Positions 53,731 through 62,090 of a stretch of 64,000 nucleotides of DNA are shown piece by piece (position 1 is the first letter of the stretch; every line of letters starts with the position of its first letter). A model generated the notes under the pieces. That model was not told the origin of the DNA, ran no database searches, and was given only the letters and a program-made list of their open reading frames with translations. The position numbers and the translations under genes are program-made. Source of the DNA: Paucibacter sp. B2R-40 (GTDB lineage Bacteria; Pseudomonadota; Gammaproteobacteria; Burkholderiales; Burkholderiaceae_C); assembly GCF_025717555.1 (NCBI RefSeq), contig NZ_JAJIRP010000001.1:186001-250000 (forward strand). The letters are read 5' to 3'.

Positions 53731-55584
53731 TCAAGCTCGCGGCAGTGTAGGTTCTTGCTCCGCCTGCGCGATCCAGCCCTTGCTGCCGCGCTTGAGTGCC
53801 ATTTCCCGCTCCTGCGCAAACTGCTCCTCAAGCTGCTGGCGGCCTTGTTTCGTCATCGCGATCAGCTGGGCCTGGTCGTGATGATGGGGATAAAGCAATT
53901 CCAGCTGGGCCACGTTGTGACGGCGGAAACGCAGCGCCGAATCGCTGGCCTCTTGAGGCTCAAAGCCCATCAACTCCAGCACCGAGCGAGCGCTCGTCAG
54001 GGCTGCGTCCAGCGTCTCGCGTTCGATCATGGTCACGCCCAAGTCACGCAGCCCGTAATAGTGTTGAACATTGCGGGCGCGGGCGACGATTTGCAACTGC
54101 GGGAAATGCTCCCGCGCCAAGGCCGCCAATTGCAGGCTCTGGGTCACGTCATCAATGGCCAGCACCAGCACACGGGCTTTGGCGGCTCCGGCGATGCGCA
54201 GCAGGTCCAGGCGCGTGGCGTCGCCGTAAAAGGGCTTCCAGCCGAATTTGCGCACGGACTCTATCATCTCGCTGTCATGCTCCAGCACGGTCGCGGGCAG
54301 TCCGTTGGCATAGAGCAGACGGCCGACGATCTGGCCGTAGCGGCCAAAGCCGGCAATGATGATGGGCGCGTCTTGCGCTTGGTCAATCTCCTTCAGCGTC
54401 GGCTTGGGCGCGCAGTACTTCGCCAGCCAGGGTTCGATCCAGCGCTGGCTGATCAAGAGCAGGGCCGGCGTGCACAACAAGGACAAGGCGACTGCCGCGA
54501 CCAGGGAAGAGGACTGGCCGGCGCTGATGATGCCGGCCTGGGTGGCGGTTTGAAACACCACAAAACCGAACTCGCCGCCCTGCGCCAGCAAGATTACGAA
54601 CACCGGGCGCTCCAGCAAGGGCAGCGGCATCCAGCGCGCCATCAGCAGCAGCACGACCGCCTTGATCAACAACAGACCGGAGACCATCGCCGCGATCAGC
54701 AGCGGCTGCTCGCGCAACACGGTCAACTCCAGGCCCATGCCGACGGCGATGAAGAAGAGCCCCAAGAGCAGGCCTTTGAAGGGCTCGATGTCGGTTTCCA
54801 ACTCATGGCGATATTCGCTCTCGGCCAAGAGCACACCGGCCAGAAAAGCGCCGAGTGCCATCGACAGGCCGACCGCCTGCATCAAGGAGGCCGTGGCCAC
54901 CACCAAGAGCAGGGCGGCGGCGGTAAAAATTTCCGGCGTCTTGCTGCGTGCGATCCAGCGCAGCGCCGGGCGCAGCAGCAAGCGCCCGCCCAGCACGATG
55001 GCTGCAATCACGCCGACTGCCTTGGCCGCGCTCAGCCAGGCGCTGCCCTGCGGATGGCTGTCGCCACCGAGGGCCAAGAGCGGGATCAAGGCCAGCAGCG
55101 GAATGGCGGCAATGTCTTGCAACAAGGCCACACTCAAGATGCCCTGGCCGGCGCTGGTCGGCGCCAGATTGCGCTCGCCCAGCACCGCCATGGCCACGGC
55201 GGTCGATGACATGGCCAAGCCGATCGAGGCGACCAGCGCCATCCGCCAGGGCACGCCCAATGCGACGGCCGCCAAGCACATCAAGGCGGCCGAACCCAGC
55301 AACTGCACATTGCCCCACACAAAGATCGGTCGGCGCATCGCCCAGAGGCGGCGCGGCTCCAGCTCCAGACCGACCAGGAACATCATCAAGACCACACCAA
55401 ACTCGGCAAATTCGAGAATCGCCTTCGGGTCACTGACCCATCCCAACATGCTGGGCCCGATCACGATGCCGGCCGCCAGATAGCCGAGGATGGAGCCCAA
55501 CCCCAAGAACCGCGCCAACGGTACCGCCAACACGGCGGCGCTGAGATAGATCAAGGGGGCATTCAGCCAAGAGTGGTGTTCCAT
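53731..55584 (-). CDS. Kef-type K+/H+ antiporter (CPA2) with TrkA-N domain
   Basis: A 617-residue inner-membrane antiporter. About twelve helices (residues 10-380) include GYLAAGIVIGPSMLGWVSDP, MFLVGLELEPRRLW and ALLQDIAAIPLLAL, typical of the KefB/KefC group. Residues about 405-525 form the NAD(H)-binding RCK/TrkA-N domain (IIIAGFGRYGQIVGRLLYAN). In KefC such a domain binds glutathione adducts and opens the channel under electrophile stress. No kefF/kefG gene is near, so glutathione gating is only possible, not shown. gshA lies 13 kb away. Confidence 0.9.
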   Translation of the reverse strand: MEHHSWLNAPLIYLSAAVLAVPLARFLGLGSILGYLAAGIVIGPSMLGWVSDPKAILEFAEFGVVLMMFLVGLELEPRRLWAMRRPIFVWGNVQLLGSAALMCLAAVALGVPWRMALVASIGLAMSSTAVAMAVLGERNLAPTSAGQGILSVALLQDIAAIPLLALIPLLALGGDSHPQGSAWLSAAKAVGVIAAIVLGGRLLLRPALRWIARSKTPEIFTAAALLLVVATASLMQAVGLSMALGAFLAGVLLAESEYRHELETDIEPFKGLLLGLFFIAVGMGLELTVLREQPLLIAAMVSGLLLIKAVVLLLMARWMPLPLLERPVFVILLAQGGEFGFVVFQTATQAGIISAGQSSSLVAAVALSLLCTPALLLISQRWIEPWLAKYCAPKPTLKEIDQAQDAPIIIAGFGRYGQIVGRLLYANGLPATVLEHDSEMIESVRKFGWKPFYGDATRLDLLRIAGAAKARVLVLAIDDVTQSLQLAALAREHFPQLQIVARARNVQHYYGLRDLGVTMIERETLDAALTSARSVLELMGFEPQEASDSALRFRRHNVAQLELLYPHHHDQAQLIAMTKQGRQQLEEQFAQEREMALKRGSKGWIAQAEQEPTLPRA

Positions 55585-55636
55585 GAGGGGCTGGGCTAGG
55601 AGGGCAATTGCAAAGAATAACAGTGGCCAAAATAAA

Positions 55637-55692
55637 TGGGGTCAGGTTCATTTTTGCGGACGAGCGTCGGCAAATAAATGAACCTGACCCCA
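55637..55692. repeat. Intergenic palindrome, dispersed REP-like element (copy 2)
   Basis: The arms TGGGGTCAGGTTCATTT (55637-55653) and AAATGAACCTGACCCCA (55676-55692) are identical to those at 3076-3126. The loop differs (22 bases, with a short GCGGAC/GTCGGC-like stem). It lies between the Kef gene and the CHAP gene. The same arms around different loops argue for selection on, or recent movement of, the arms. Confidence 0.82.
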
Positions 55693-55715
55693 TTTTCGGG
55701 GCAGCATAGGCTAAC

Positions 55716-56519
55716 TCAGCGCACGCCCGAATAGTCGATATAGCCTTTGTTGATCTCGCTGACTTTGCGCACCAAGCGGTAGACGCCGCCGCCTTCGCGG
55801 GTACCGCTGCCGTCGGTATTGCCCTCGATGGTGGTGAGCAAGCCACCGGCGACGGACTCGATCAGGCCAGTGTGGCCGAGACCCTTGCCATGATCCATGA
55901 TGAACAACATGCCCGGCCGCAACAGGCCCGGATCGGCCAACGCGGCGCCGGCAGCAATCAGCTTGGCGCCCTTGCTCGGCGCTTCTTGCCAATGCCTCAG
56001 GCAGCCCCCCGTTTTGACCATGGGATTGCTGCGCTTGAGTTTGAATGCCGCCTGCTCGAAACACCAGAAAGTGAAGGAGCAGCACCAGGAATAGCCGCTG
56101 CTGAGCCCGACGCTGGCTAAATACCTGTCCACCTCGGGGCCGCCATTGGAGTTGCGTGGCTGTTCGCGCACTTTCTTGGCCTCTTCGCCTTGTGCCACCT
56201 TGATGACTTCGGCCAAGAAAGGATCGATCGCCTGCCCCAGATTCTGCACCGCTTGCTGGCCAAACAGGATCGCCCAAGAAATGGCGCCGACCTCGCCGTC
56301 TTGTTTCAGCGGGCGCCCTTCGGTGTCGACATTGCGGGCCTGAAACAGCTTGACCACCTGGCGCATCTTGGGGCCGAAGTTGCCATCGGTCTCATCCAGG
56401 AGCAGGGCGGGGTCGCTGCGGAAGCCTAAATCCGCATTCAAACGCGCTTTGAGTGCTTTGACGACGGCGACGTCCGTTTCGCCGACCTTGACGATATGAC
56501 CTGGGTATTGCATGGGCAT
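55716..56519 (-). CDS. Peptidoglycan-binding and CHAP-domain protein
   Basis: A 267-residue protein. Residues about 10-90 form a PG_binding_1-like domain (KALKARLNADLG and FGPKMRQVVKLFQ). Residues about 140-260 form a CHAP amidase-like domain with C146 (SWCCSFTFW), H216 (GLGHTG) and E232 (TIEGNT) as the probable triad. No signal peptide is visible, so it may leave the cell by another route, act as an effector-like or phage-type lysin, or have a missed start. GAGG precedes the start at 56519. Confidence 0.83.
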   Translation of the reverse strand: MPMQYPGHIVKVGETDVAVVKALKARLNADLGFRSDPALLLDETDGNFGPKMRQVVKLFQARNVDTEGRPLKQDGEVGAISWAILFGQQAVQNLGQAIDPFLAEVIKVAQGEEAKKVREQPRNSNGGPEVDRYLASVGLSSGYSWCCSFTFWCFEQAAFKLKRSNPMVKTGGCLRHWQEAPSKGAKLIAAGAALADPGLLRPGMLFIMDHGKGLGHTGLIESVAGGLLTTIEGNTDGSGTREGGGVYRLVRKVSEINKGYIDYSGVR

Positions 56520-56632
56520 GGTGAGAACCTCGTTGGCACGATTGACAAGAATGAGCCGGGCCGGAATGGCGCGAGCCGCGCCCGAGTGTCGGGAAATGGA
56601 GGCTCGGCTCCCATCCCTAAGTCAATGCAAAG

Positions 56633-58909
56633 ATGCATGCGCCGCTCAAGCTGTGGTCCACTCTTGGGGTGATTGAAAATAGCAAACAACAAACCAAGCC
56701 CCCCGTCGCCAACAAGGGCCCCGCCCTGCCGGTCGCTCGCCACTTGAGCCGCCTGCCGCCCGAAATCGGGCCCGAGCAATTGCTGCGTATTCGCCAAGCC
56801 GCCTATCAGCTGCCTCAGGTCAGCACGCCGGCGGATTTCGGCGAGGACAAGGACATCGAGGAACAACTCGACCAACAGGGTTTGATCCTGCTGCAAAAAG
56901 CGGTCGCGGGCGCAAGACCCAGCCGCTGGATCGCGCCCGAATTGATGGGCGTGGCGCTGGCGCATCTCGACGTCGTCGGCACCGCGCCCGGCGTGCGCGC
57001 GCTGATGCAGCAACGCGCGGTGCAATTGGAGGCCGCCGGCCTGAGTCGCAGCGGCCTGGCCTGGAGTCGCTTGTGCAGCCAGCCCTTGAAGCTCTCTCAT
57101 GCCGGCTGGCAAGTGCCTGTGGCTTTCAAGGTCAGCGCCGATGACGGTCCGATCTGGGACTTCTTCCGCAGCGGTGACGCCGCAGCACTGCAGGCCGCCA
57201 TCGGCCCACAGCCCGCGTACGAATATGCGGCCGAGCTGCTCGCCCATATCGAAGGCTTGTTGGCGCGCAGCGCCTCCGGGCACGCCGAGCATATGGACTC
57301 GCTGCTGCCGCGCTTGCAAGCCGAATGCGCCACGCCGCAAGGCATCGCGGAATTGAAAGCCGGCTGCACCCGCGCCCAAGACCGTTGGGAAAACCGCGTC
57401 GCCGAACTCAACACCCTGGCCGGCCTGAACAGCGAGCTGGCGTTTCAAGGCTACCCCGACACTTTTGACGCCGCGCGCCGCTTGCAGCGCAGCGTCACAC
57501 TGTTTGTGGGCCCGCCGAACAGCGGCAAGACGCATGCGGCGTTCGAACGCCTAACTCAAGCCCATGACGGTGCCTACCTGGCACCGTTGCGCCTGCTGGC
57601 GCTCGAGGGCCGTGACCGCCTGGTCGGCCGCGGCGTGCCCTGCTCGCTGTTGACCGGTGAAGAAAATGTGCCGGCTGAAGGCTCACGGGTGGTGTCCAGC
57701 ACCATCGAGATGGTCAACACCACGCGCCCCATCGACGTGGCGGTGATCGACGAAGCGCAGATGCTGTTCGATCTCTACCGCGGCTGGGCCTGGACGCAAG
57801 CGATCGTGGCGGTGCCGGCGAATGAGCTGATCATCATCTGCTCGGCCTATGCGGTGCCGGCGATTGAAAACCTCTTGGGCCTGTGCGGCGAGCGCTGCAC
57901 GGTGCGCCATTTCGAGCGCAAGCAAGAGGTGCAGCTACTGCCCGCGCCGGTGCCGATCGCGTCCCTGAAAAAGGGCGATGCGGTGGTGGCCTTCAGCCGT
58001 CGCGAAGTCTTGATGCTGCGCGACCAGATCGCCGCCGAGGGCCACCCGGTCTCGGTCATCTATGGCGCGCTGCCGCCCGAGGTGCGCAGGCGCGAGGCCG
58101 AGCGTTTTGCCCAAGGCGCCAGCCATATTCTGGTCGCCACCGATGCGATCGGCATGGGCCTGAATCTGCCGATTCGTCGGGTCTTGTTCAGCACCATGAG
58201 CAAGTTCGACGGCCAGGGCGACCGCGATCTGACCGTCTCCGAGGTGCACCAGATTGCCGGCCGGGCGGGGCGTTATGGCATGCATGACGAAGGCTTTGTC
58301 GGCGTCTTGCGCGAGGCCGAGGTCAAGGCCGCCCGCACGCTCAAGGAGCTACTGCCGAAGACGCCCCGCGCGCCGCGTGAGTTCAAGGCCGCAGTGGCGC
58401 CGAACTGGTGGCATGTGAACACCATCGCCACCCGACTCGGCATCAACAAGCTGCATGCGGTTTTGACCGTCTTCATGGATCAGCTGCGGCTGGATGATGC
58501 GCATTTCGAGGTGGCCGAACTGGAGCAGATGCTGGAGTTGGCCGATGAGTTGGACCGCAGCGCCGGCTCGCTGGGGCTCAAGCAACGTTTTATCTATGCG
58601 CAAGCGCCGGTCGACACGCGCACCGACGCGCAGGTGCAGCAGTTCCTCGAATGGACACACCGCCACGCGATCACCGGCAAGGCCGGATCGCCCTGGTTCT
58701 TGCAGGAAGTGGACGAACATAGCCGACTCGACCGCATGGAGCAGGCGCTGCGGGCCTGCACGCTGTGGCTGTGGCTGGATCTGCGCTTCCCCGGTGTCTA
58801 CGGTCAAGTCAAGGATGTGGTTGATCTGCGCAGCCGACTCAACGACGGGATCGAGCGCCACCTGAAGGGCAAGAAGCCGCTCTGGCAGTCGCGCGGCGGG
58901 CGCAGATAA
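56633..58909 (+). CDS. SUV3-like DExH-box helicase
   Basis: A 758-residue superfamily 2 helicase. Walker A is GPPNSGKTH (about residue 293), motif II is DEAQ (about 373), and the second RecA domain ends in HQIAGRAGRYG (motif VI). The carboxy part (VDTRTDAQVQQFLEWTHRHA and later LWLWLDLRFPGVY) resembles the SUV3 carboxy-terminal domain. Mitochondrial SUV3 unwinds RNA for degradation; bacterial relatives are known in alpha- and betaproteobacteria but little studied. The start codon is uncertain: an in-frame GTG at 56669 is also possible. The amino-terminal 280 residues have no known domain. Confidence 0.85.
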   Translation: MHAPLKLWSTLGVIENSKQQTKPPVANKGPALPVARHLSRLPPEIGPEQLLRIRQAAYQLPQVSTPADFGEDKDIEEQLDQQGLILLQKAVAGARPSRWIAPELMGVALAHLDVVGTAPGVRALMQQRAVQLEAAGLSRSGLAWSRLCSQPLKLSHAGWQVPVAFKVSADDGPIWDFFRSGDAAALQAAIGPQPAYEYAAELLAHIEGLLARSASGHAEHMDSLLPRLQAECATPQGIAELKAGCTRAQDRWENRVAELNTLAGLNSELAFQGYPDTFDAARRLQRSVTLFVGPPNSGKTHAAFERLTQAHDGAYLAPLRLLALEGRDRLVGRGVPCSLLTGEENVPAEGSRVVSSTIEMVNTTRPIDVAVIDEAQMLFDLYRGWAWTQAIVAVPANELIIICSAYAVPAIENLLGLCGERCTVRHFERKQEVQLLPAPVPIASLKKGDAVVAFSRREVLMLRDQIAAEGHPVSVIYGALPPEVRRREAERFAQGASHILVATDAIGMGLNLPIRRVLFSTMSKFDGQGDRDLTVSEVHQIAGRAGRYGMHDEGFVGVLREAEVKAARTLKELLPKTPRAPREFKAAVAPNWWHVNTIATRLGINKLHAVLTVFMDQLRLDDAHFEVAELEQMLELADELDRSAGSLGLKQRFIYAQAPVDTRTDAQVQQFLEWTHRHAITGKAGSPWFLQEVDEHSRLDRMEQALRACTLWLWLDLRFPGVYGQVKDVVDLRSRLNDGIERHLKGKKPLWQSRGGRR

Positions 58910-59084
58910 GGCAAGCCAAAGCCTGGCGGGCCCTACACTGAGGGCACTTCGTCTTGCCTCCGTGCCTGCCTCCCGTCATCGCCTACACCGACGTTTGACC
59001 CGACCATCCCCGTGCTGCATTGCGCCGATTGAATGACCCTGCGCTCGCTCAAGCAGTGCATGGTGACCCGTCAGGGAAATCGAC

Positions 59085-59801
59085 ATGCCCGGTTTTTTGT
59101 ATAAGCAGGAATGCATCAGCATTGAAGGCGCAGCCACGCTGATCATCCGCTCGCTGCTCGATAAGCAGCAATTCGCCGACCCATTGGGCGAGGCCGAGGC
59201 GCTCGGCATCTCCTCGGCCGCCTGGCCTTTGTTCGGCTTGCTGTGGCCGTCTGGCCTGCATCTGGCCGAGGCCATGGCCAAGCGCGATATGGTCAACGGC
59301 GAGAGCATCCTGGAGATCGGCTGCGGCCTCGGACTGGCCAGCCTGGTCAGCCACCGCCGCGGCAGCCTCGTCACCGCCAGCGACTGCCATCCGCTGGCCG
59401 CCAGCTTCATGCTGGAAAATCTGCGCCTCAACGATCTACCGCCGCTGCGCTACTGTCATGGCAACTGGGCGGCACTGATCCCAGGCCAAACGCCCAGTCT
59501 GCGCGTGCCAATGGTGCAGGGTCGCTTTGACTTGATCATGGGCAGCGATGTGCTGTATGAGCGCGATGAGGCCGGCACCTTGGCAGACTTCATCAACCAA
59601 CATGCGCTGCCCGCCAGCGAAGTGATGATCGTCGACCCCAATCGCGGCAACCGCTCTGCCTTCAGCAAGCATATGGCGGCGCTGGGCTATACCCTGCATG
59701 ATCAAAGTATCAAATCGCTGGCCGGCGCGGGTGTGCCGGCTTATAGCGGCCGCTTGCTGCACTATCAGCGCAAAGCCCAGGGTCTCATACACCGTTGCTG
59801 A
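59085..59801 (+). CDS. Class I SAM-dependent methyltransferase, METTL21-like
   Basis: A 238-residue methyltransferase. Motif I ILEIGCGLGLASLVSHRRG binds SAM, the acidic residue lies in TASDCHPLA, and FDLIMGSDVLYER resembles the D-x-L-Y motif of lysine methyltransferase family 16 (METTL21-like), although bacterial members may act on small molecules. It ends just before the DnaA-box cluster. No partner gene is obvious. Confidence 0.85.
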   Translation: MPGFLYKQECISIEGAATLIIRSLLDKQQFADPLGEAEALGISSAAWPLFGLLWPSGLHLAEAMAKRDMVNGESILEIGCGLGLASLVSHRRGSLVTASDCHPLAASFMLENLRLNDLPPLRYCHGNWAALIPGQTPSLRVPMVQGRFDLIMGSDVLYERDEAGTLADFINQHALPASEVMIVDPNRGNRSAFSKHMAALGYTLHDQSIKSLAGAGVPAYSGRLLHYQRKAQGLIHRC

Positions 59802-60103
59802 AGGCTTGCCGTCCTGTGGGTAAGTTTGTGGACAAAACTTGAACAACTGACAGCTTATCCACAGACCGGGCGAGCTTTGCAAAGTTGTTGTACGCCCGTG
59901 CAATTGTTCAGGCGCATCGGCGCACATTGTTTGGCCTTGGCCAAGTCTTTGAATTGACTGAATAAAACCGACTTACCCACAGCAAGTGGCATGCACTACT
60001 ACGACTACCAAGTATAAAAATTACAATAAGAAGATAGATACAGGGCGCAGCTTTCATGACGCTCGCACAGGCCTTGCCCCGTCGGCCGGCAAAAAATTCA
60101 TTT
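59802..60103. promoter_or_regulatory. DnaA-box cluster and AT-rich region upstream of queD
   Basis: Within 170 bases lie four 9-mers related to the DnaA box: TGTGGGTAA (59815-59823) and TGTGGACAA (59827-59835) on one strand, then TTATCCACA (59855-59863, a perfect box) and TTACCCACA (59973-59981) on the other. AT-rich sequence follows at about 60008-60040. The stretch also must carry the queD promoter. An origin, a DnaA-titration site or DnaA control of queD are all possible; dnaA itself is not in the window. Confidence 0.65.
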
Positions 60104-61210
60104 ATGCGCACTCAAACGATTTACTCCGCTTCCTGCAGCTTCGAGTCTGCCTGCCAGATCTCGGCCCTGCCTGAAGGCCACCGCAGTCGCGGCCTGCATG
60201 GCCACAGCTATTTCGCCACCATCCGGGCTCATCTGCCTGCGGGCTGGGCACCGTTCCCGGGCGCCGAGGTGGAAGAATTGCGCCGTCGGTTGGAAGCTTG
60301 CGCCGCGCCGCTCGATCACGCGCTGCTGAATCATTCGATTGCGGAGCCGACCGACGAGAACATCGCCCGCTGGATCAAGCAGCGTTTGGAGAGCGAATTC
60401 GGCGTGCCCGGTATCCAGCAGGTGGGCATTCACAGCACCCAACATTCGGGCGTCGACTTGGACGCCGACGGCATCGCTCATGTCTGGCGGCGCTATCGTT
60501 TCCAAGCTGCGCACAAGCTGCCCAATGTGCCGGCCGGGCATAAATGTGGCCGCATGCATGGCCATGGTTTCGAGGTCATCGTGCACGCCAACCAGGATTT
60601 GGGTGAGCGCGATCTGAGCATTGACTACGACCATCTGGACGAGGTCTGGGCGCCGTTTCATATGCTGCTCAACTACCAATGTCTGAATGAAATCGAGGGG
60701 TTGAGTAACCCGACCAGCGAAGTCATATCGGCCTGGCTATGGGCACGCATGAAGCCGCAGTTGCCCGAGCTGTCATGGCTGACCGTCTACGAGACTGGCT
60801 CCTGCGGCGCCAACTTCGACGGCACGAACTACCGCATCTGGAAAGAGCTGACGCTGGACAGCGCGATCCAGCTCAAGCGTGCACCCGCCGAAAACCCGCT
60901 GCGCGGCATCCATGGCCACACCTATACGCTGCGCTTGCACCTGAGTGCCGAGTTGGATCAGCTGATGGGCTGGACGGTCGACTTTGGCGACGTGAAAACG
61001 CAGTTCGACCCGATTTTCAAAGCGATCGATCACAGGCCGCTGTTCGAAATTGCCGACCTGCCCGATGGCGACACTGCGAGCTTGGCTGCCTGGGTGCTGG
61101 CCAAGGGTCGCGCGGTGCTGCCGCAGCTGGACCGGGTTGATATGTACGAAACGCGCGGTTGCGGGTCCATCGTCAGTGCCGATGTGGATGGGCCGGTGAT
61201 TCCCGTATGA
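60104..61210 (+). CDS. queD: Three-domain QueD/PTPS-family protein
   Basis: A 368-residue protein holding three 6-pyruvoyltetrahydropterin-synthase-like domains. Domain 1 (about 5-115) has zinc His in LHGHSY and DHALLN. Domain 2 (about 128-245) has the QueD-like C148 with H152/H154 (HKCGRMHGHGF) and VYETGSCG. Domain 3 (about 248-368) has HGHTY, DFGDVK, IDHRPLFEI and MYETRGCG, but no catalytic Cys at the expected place. Only domain 2 looks fully catalytic for 6-carboxytetrahydropterin synthase (preQ0 pathway). An in-frame ATG at 60056 would add 16 residues. The stop overlaps queE (ATGA). Confidence 0.87.
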   Translation: MRTQTIYSASCSFESACQISALPEGHRSRGLHGHSYFATIRAHLPAGWAPFPGAEVEELRRRLEACAAPLDHALLNHSIAEPTDENIARWIKQRLESEFGVPGIQQVGIHSTQHSGVDLDADGIAHVWRRYRFQAAHKLPNVPAGHKCGRMHGHGFEVIVHANQDLGERDLSIDYDHLDEVWAPFHMLLNYQCLNEIEGLSNPTSEVISAWLWARMKPQLPELSWLTVYETGSCGANFDGTNYRIWKELTLDSAIQLKRAPAENPLRGIHGHTYTLRLHLSAELDQLMGWTVDFGDVKTQFDPIFKAIDHRPLFEIADLPDGDTASLAAWVLAKGRAVLPQLDRVDMYETRGCGSIVSADVDGPVIPV

Positions 61211-61842
61211 GCTACGCCGTCAAGGAAATGTTCTACACGCTGCAGGGCGAGGGCGCTCAAGCCGGTCGTGCCTCGGTGTTTTGCCGCTTTGCCGGCTGCA
61301 ATTTGTGGAACGGCAGAGAGGAAGACCGCGCGTCCGCCGTCTGCACATTCTGTGACACCGACTTCATCGGCACCGATGGCGAGGGCGGTGGCAAGTTTGC
61401 CAATGCCGAGGAGCTAGCGGCCTCCATCGCTTCGAAATGGCCGGTCGGCATGCCAGGCAAGCCCTATGTCGTTTGCACCGGCGGCGAACCACTCTTGCAG
61501 ATTGATGCCGCCTTGATAGACGCGCTGCACGCGCGCGGCTTCGAGATCGCGGTCGAGACCAATGGCACCCAGCCCGCACCGGCAGGCCTGGACTGGATCT
61601 GTGTCAGCCCCAAGGCCGATGCCGAGCTGGTCTTGACCCAGGGCCATGAGCTCAAGCTGGTGTTTCCGCAGCCCTTGGCGCGGCCTGAACGCTTCGAAAA
61701 CTTGGCTTTCGAGCATTTTTTCTTGCAGCCCATGGACAGCATTTTGAAGGCCCAACACACGCGTGATGCGGTGGCCTATTGCATGTCCCATCCGCTATGG
61801 CGGCTCTCGGTGCAAATGCACAAGGTCATTGGCATTGCCTGA
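61207..61842 (+). CDS. queE: 7-carboxy-7-deazaguanine synthase QueE (radical SAM)
   Basis: A 211-residue radical SAM enzyme forming 7-carboxy-7-deazaguanine, the next step after QueD in queuosine synthesis. The cluster cysteines are C31, C46 and C49, a CX14CX2C variant of the usual CX3CX2C that is typical of the Gram-negative QueE clade. TLQGEGAQAGRASVFCRFAG, CTGGEPLLQ and VETNGTQPAP are also visible. The ATG overlaps the queD stop by four bases, so synthesis of the two enzymes is coupled. Confidence 0.95.
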   Translation: MSYAVKEMFYTLQGEGAQAGRASVFCRFAGCNLWNGREEDRASAVCTFCDTDFIGTDGEGGGKFANAEELAASIASKWPVGMPGKPYVVCTGGEPLLQIDAALIDALHARGFEIAVETNGTQPAPAGLDWICVSPKADAELVLTQGHELKLVFPQPLARPERFENLAFEHFFLQPMDSILKAQHTRDAVAYCMSHPLWRLSVQMHKVIGIA

Positions 61843-62040
61843 TTGACAGGCGCCATTTTTCTTTGCCCCAAATCCCTCGCTGGGGCTATGAATTTTTTGG
61901 ACGAAGGTCTCTAATCGCTCAGGATTCGTTGGGGCCTACCGACAGCTCGGGTGCTTACCCTTTGCCCTCACGCATCGCTCTTTTTGCAAAATGAATGTTC
62001 GTTGCCAAACCTTGTTCGCAGGCCTTGGCAGACCGGATGA

Positions 62041-62074
62041 GCCCCGACGCTTCAGTGATGAGCGGGGCCTTTTT
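62041..62074 (+). terminator. Terminator-like hairpin in the fadL leader
   Basis: GCCCCG (62041-62046) pairs with CGGGGC (62063-62068), followed by CTTTTTG, just 16 bases before the start codon of the porin gene. Being directly upstream of a ribosome binding site (AGGAGA, 62081-62086), it may be the end of an upstream transcript or an attenuator of the porin gene. Confidence 0.6.
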
Positions 62075-62090
62075 GAAAATAGGAGACACC

